Assembly (NCBI RefSeq): GCF_004217225.1
Contig: NZ_SHKM01000003.1
Location: forward strand, 124,001-188,000
DNA length: 64,000 nt
Source: Azospira oryzae
Lineage (GTDB): Bacteria; Pseudomonadota; Gammaproteobacteria; Burkholderiales; Rhodocyclaceae
Direction of reading: 5' to 3'
Part shown: positions 61,361 through 64,000 of the stretch, one piece after another
Layout of the letters: the number at the start of each line of letters is the position of its first letter
Position numbering within the stretch: the stretch's first letter is position 1
Made by a program: the position numbers and the translations under genes
Notes under the pieces: model-generated
What the model saw: the letters and a program-made list of their open reading frames with translations, nothing else
What the model was told of the DNA's origin: nothing
The model's database searches: none

Positions 61361-64000
61361 TCAGCCGCTGTTGCGCAGACCGGCGGCCACCCCGTTGATG
61401 GTGAGGTGGATGCCGCGGCGGATGCGCTCGTCCGTCTCCCCGGCCCGGTGGCGGTGCAGCAGTTCCACCTGCAGGTGATTCAGCGGGTCCATGTAGGGGA
61501 AGCGGTTGCGGATGGAGCGCTTCAGGAGCGGGTTGTCCGCCAGCAGTTCGGCCTGTTCCTCGATGGCCAGCAGCAGTTCCCGGGTGCGCTCCCACTCGGC
61601 CTTGATGCGGCCGAAGATGGCGGCGCGCAGCTCGGCATCGGTCACCAGTTCGGCGTAGCGGGAAGCGATGGCGATGTCGCTCTTGGCCAGCACCATGTCC
61701 ATGTTGGAGAGCAGGGTGCGGAAGAAGGGCCAGTTGCGGTACATCTTGCGCAGGGTGGCCAGACCCGCCTCCCGCCCTTCCGGGTGCTCGCCCAGCCAGG
61801 CCTCAACGGCGCTGCCGAAGCCGTACCAGCCGGGCAGCATGAGGCGGCACTGGGCCCAACTGAAGACCCAGGGAATGGCCCGCAGGTCCTCGATGGCCTC
61901 CGACTTCTTGCGCGAGGCCGGGCGGCTGCCGATGTTGAGGTTGGCGATCTCGGAAACCGGCGTCGATTCGCGGAAATAGGTGGTGAAGCCCGGGGTCTCG
62001 TACACCAGGCCCCGGTAGGCGGAAAAGGCCAGCTGCGAAAGGCGGTCGAGCACGGCGTGGTAGGGCCTGGCCGGCTCCACCCGGTTTTCGTGGTCGGTGA
62101 GGGTGGCTTCCAGGGTGGCGGCGGCGAGAATCTCCAGGTTGCGCCGGCCCACTTCCGGGTTGGCGTACTTGGAGGCGATGACCTCGCCCTGCTCGGTGAT
62201 GCGGATCTGGCCGGAGACAGCGCCGGCGGGCTGGGCCAGGATGGCCTGATAGCTGGGGCCGCCGCCCCGGCCGACGGAACCGCCGCGGCCGTGGAAGAGG
62301 CGCAGGCGCACGCCTGCTGCGGCAAAAACCCGGGTCAGGTCGATCTCGGCCTTGTACAGCTCCCAGCCGGAAGTGAGGAAGCCGCCGTCCTTGTTGCTGT
62401 CCGAATAGCCCAGCATCACCTCCTGCTCCTCGCCCCGGGCGGCCACCAGGGCCCGGTAGGCCGGCAGGGCAAAGAGGCTGGCCATGACCGGGGCGGAGCG
62501 GCGCAGGTCGTCGATGGTCTCGAACAGGGGAATGATGTTTACCGCCAGCTTCGGTTGGGCACCCGGAATCAGCAGCCCGGCCTCCTTGGCCAGCAGGGCC
62601 ACTTCCAGCAGGTCGGAAGCGCCGTCGGTCTTGGAGATGATGCAGTTGGGCAGGGCGGCGTCGCCGTAGCGGGCCTTCAGTTCCCGGGCGGCGAAGAAGA
62701 TGGCCAGTTCGCCGGCCGTTTCTTCCGAGTACGCCAGGTAGGGCGAGTAGAGGGGCCGGGGGCTGGCGATTTCCTCCGCCAGCAGGGCGATGCGTGCGGC
62801 TTCGTCGAGGGCGGAATAGGCTGCGACGGAAGGCAGGCGGCCGGCCAAGGCCAGCAGTTCGGCGACGCTGCGTTCGTGCACGTCCGAGTTCTGGCGCAGG
62901 TCGATGGGGGCCAGGTGGAAGCCGAACACCTGCACCGCCCGGATCAGGCGGCGCAGGCGGCCCCGGGCCAGCAGGCCGGCGCCGTGGGCGGCGAGGGAGG
63001 CGGCCAGCACCTGGAGATCGGCCACCAGGGCGGCGGACGAGTCATAGGGCGCGCTCTCGGCCACGGCGTGGCGCAGCGGCGGGTGCCGGTCCAGGGATTC
63101 GGAGGTGGCGGCCAGGCGGGCGTAGATGCCGGTGAGGGCGCGCCGGTAGGCTTCGTCCGCCCGGTGGGGGGAACGGTCCGGGGAGCGGTCGGCCAGGGCC
63201 GCCAGTTCCGCCGACACGGGCAGCAGCATCTGGGACAGGGGCAGGTCGGCGCCGAGGGCGTGGATTTCGTCGAGATAGAAATCCAGGGCGGCGGACGACT
63301 GCAGGCGCAGGGCCTCCTTGAGGATGTCGGCGGTGACGAAGGGGTTGCCGTCCCGGTCGCCGCCGATCCAGCTGCCGATGCGGAAGAAATTGGGCAGGTC
63401 CCAGGACTGCTCCGGGAAGCGGGATTTCAGCTGATCCTCGAACTGGCAGTAGAGCCGGGGCAGTTCGGCGAAGAAGGTGTCGTCGTAGTAGCTGATGCCG
63501 TTCTTCACCTCGTCCACCACCGCCAGCCGGTTGGGCCGCAGCATGCGGGTGCGCCACAGGGTGAGCACGGCGGCGCGCAGGGCGGCGTCGTTGTCGGCTG
63601 CCTCTTCCGGGGTCATGGCCACCCGGTCCCGGGTATCCAGCAGGCGGGCCACCTCCCGCTGGCAGTGCAGGATGCTCTTGCGGCTGACTTCGGTGGGATG
63701 GGCCGTCAGCACCGGGGAGACCAGGGCATGACCCAGAGCCTCGGCCAGGGCCTCGCCGCCGACGCCGGCTTCGGCCAGGCGCTCCAGGGCGTAGGCCAGA
63801 CTGCCTTCCCGCGCCTCGGAGCCGGCGATTTCATGGGTGCGGCGGCGGCGGATGTGGTGCTGGTCCTCGGCGATGTTGGCGAAGTGCAGGAAATAGGTGA
63901 AGGCCCGCACCACGGAGAGCATGGTGTCCCGGGGCAGGCCGTTGAGGATGGCGGCCAGCTCGTCCCGGGCCGCCGGCTCCTGGTCCCGGGCGAAACGCAC
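61361..64000 (-). CDS. ppc: phosphoenolpyruvate carboxylase, N-terminus beyond the window
   Basis: At least 879 residues are seen; the N-terminus is cut by the right edge. It has the catalytic [40 protein letters not shown] ([13 protein letters not shown]) motifs and the C-terminal [10 protein letters not shown]. It carboxylates PEP to oxaloacetate. The usual length is about 900-940 residues, so 30-60 are missing. The C-terminus NSG is close to the NTG end typical of the family. Confidence 0.96.
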   Translation of the reverse strand: MRFARDQEPAARDELAAILNGLPRDTMLSVVRAFTYFLHFANIAEDQHHIRRRRTHEIAGSEAREGSLAYALERLAEAGVGGEALAEALGHALVSPVLTAHPTEVSRKSILHCQREVARLLDTRDRVAMTPEEAADNDAALRAAVLTLWRTRMLRPNRLAVVDEVKNGISYYDDTFFAELPRLYCQFEDQLKSRFPEQSWDLPNFFRIGSWIGGDRDGNPFVTADILKEALRLQSSAALDFYLDEIHALGADLPLSQMLLPVSAELAALADRSPDRSPHRADEAYRRALTGIYARLAATSESLDRHPPLRHAVAESAPYDSSAALVADLQVLAASLAAHGAGLLARGRLRRLIRAVQVFGFHLAPIDLRQNSDVHERSVAELLALAGRLPSVAAYSALDEAARIALLAEEIASPRPLYSPYLAYSEETAGELAIFFAARELKARYGDAALPNCIISKTDGASDLLEVALLAKEAGLLIPGAQPKLAVNIIPLFETIDDLRRSAPVMASLFALPAYRALVAARGEEQEVMLGYSDSNKDGGFLTSGWELYKAEIDLTRVFAAAGVRLRLFHGRGGSVGRGGGPSYQAILAQPAGAVSGQIRITEQGEVIASKYANPEVGRRNLEILAAATLEATLTDHENRVEPARPYHAVLDRLSQLAFSAYRGLVYETPGFTTYFRESTPVSEIANLNIGSRPASRKKSEAIEDLRAIPWVFSWAQCRLMLPGWYGFGSAVEAWLGEHPEGREAGLATLRKMYRNWPFFRTLLSNMDMVLAKSDIAIASRYAELVTDAELRAAIFGRIKAEWERTRELLLAIEEQAELLADNPLLKRSIRNRFPYMDPLNHLQVELLHRHRAGETDERIRRGIHLTINGVAAGLRNSG

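Overview
This 64 kb window is GC-rich chromosomal DNA from a betaproteobacterium, most likely of the Rhodocyclales (Azospira/Dechloromonas-like). That placement is inferred from gene content and style, not from a marker-gene search: a cbb3 oxidase locus, FNR-type anaerobic control, PHA synthase, NnrS and hemerythrin proteins, FtrABCD-type iron uptake and small DUF proteins typical of the group. No rRNA, prophage, CRISPR array or transposase was seen.

Layout. (1) 1-14.5 kb is an iron-uptake region: DUF2271 and DUF4198 periplasmic proteins, a membrane-anchored flavoprotein reductase, a TonB receptor with a c-type cytochrome, a DUF2325 protein, an ftrABCD operon carrying an extra outer-membrane porin, and feoB-feoA. 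Four Fur-box-like sites lie at its control points. (2) 14.5-18.6 kb is copper handling: a CopZ-like chaperone, a CopA ATPase, a universal stress protein and a TauE/UreH-type membrane protein. (3) 18.7-32 kb is an anaerobic/nitrosative block: hemN and fnr share a site; a six-gene hemerythrin/DUF2249/NnrS operon follows; next come an ODP-type diiron protein, an MCP-like protein and a nitronate monooxygenase; then phaC, a beta-CASP nuclease and a second universal stress protein. (4) 32-40.5 kb holds ccoNOQP, ccoG, ccoH, ccoI and ccoS. A short intergenic stretch there looks like an FNR-activated small RNA gene. (5) 40.5-51.8 kb holds an SDR dehydrogenase, tRNA-Thr, uvrA, dgkA, a two-component system with eptA and PAP2 genes preceded by four 11-bp direct repeats, a nitroreductase, two tiny Cys-rich proteins and a diheme cytochrome c. 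(6) 51.9-54.4 kb is an AT-richer foreign island. It is a cluster of integron gene cassettes with attC sites and no integrase in view, bounded by inverted copies of a ~160-bp repeat. (7) 54.4-64 kb is housekeeping: DUF3079, a TPMT-family methyltransferase, DedA-rhodanese, HtrA/DegP, an acyl-CoA synthetase, a SatP-type acetate transporter and the 3' part of ppc, which runs off the window.

How it fits together. Iron supply (Fur), copper delivery (CopA/CopZ, CcoI, CcoG) and oxygen sensing (FNR) all feed the high-affinity cbb3 oxidase. Several FNR boxes share one geometry: the 14-bp box, about 22 nt, then a -10 element. This suggests a local low-oxygen regulon that includes hemN, ccoN, the candidate small RNA, the hemerythrin/NnrS operon and the diheme cytochrome.
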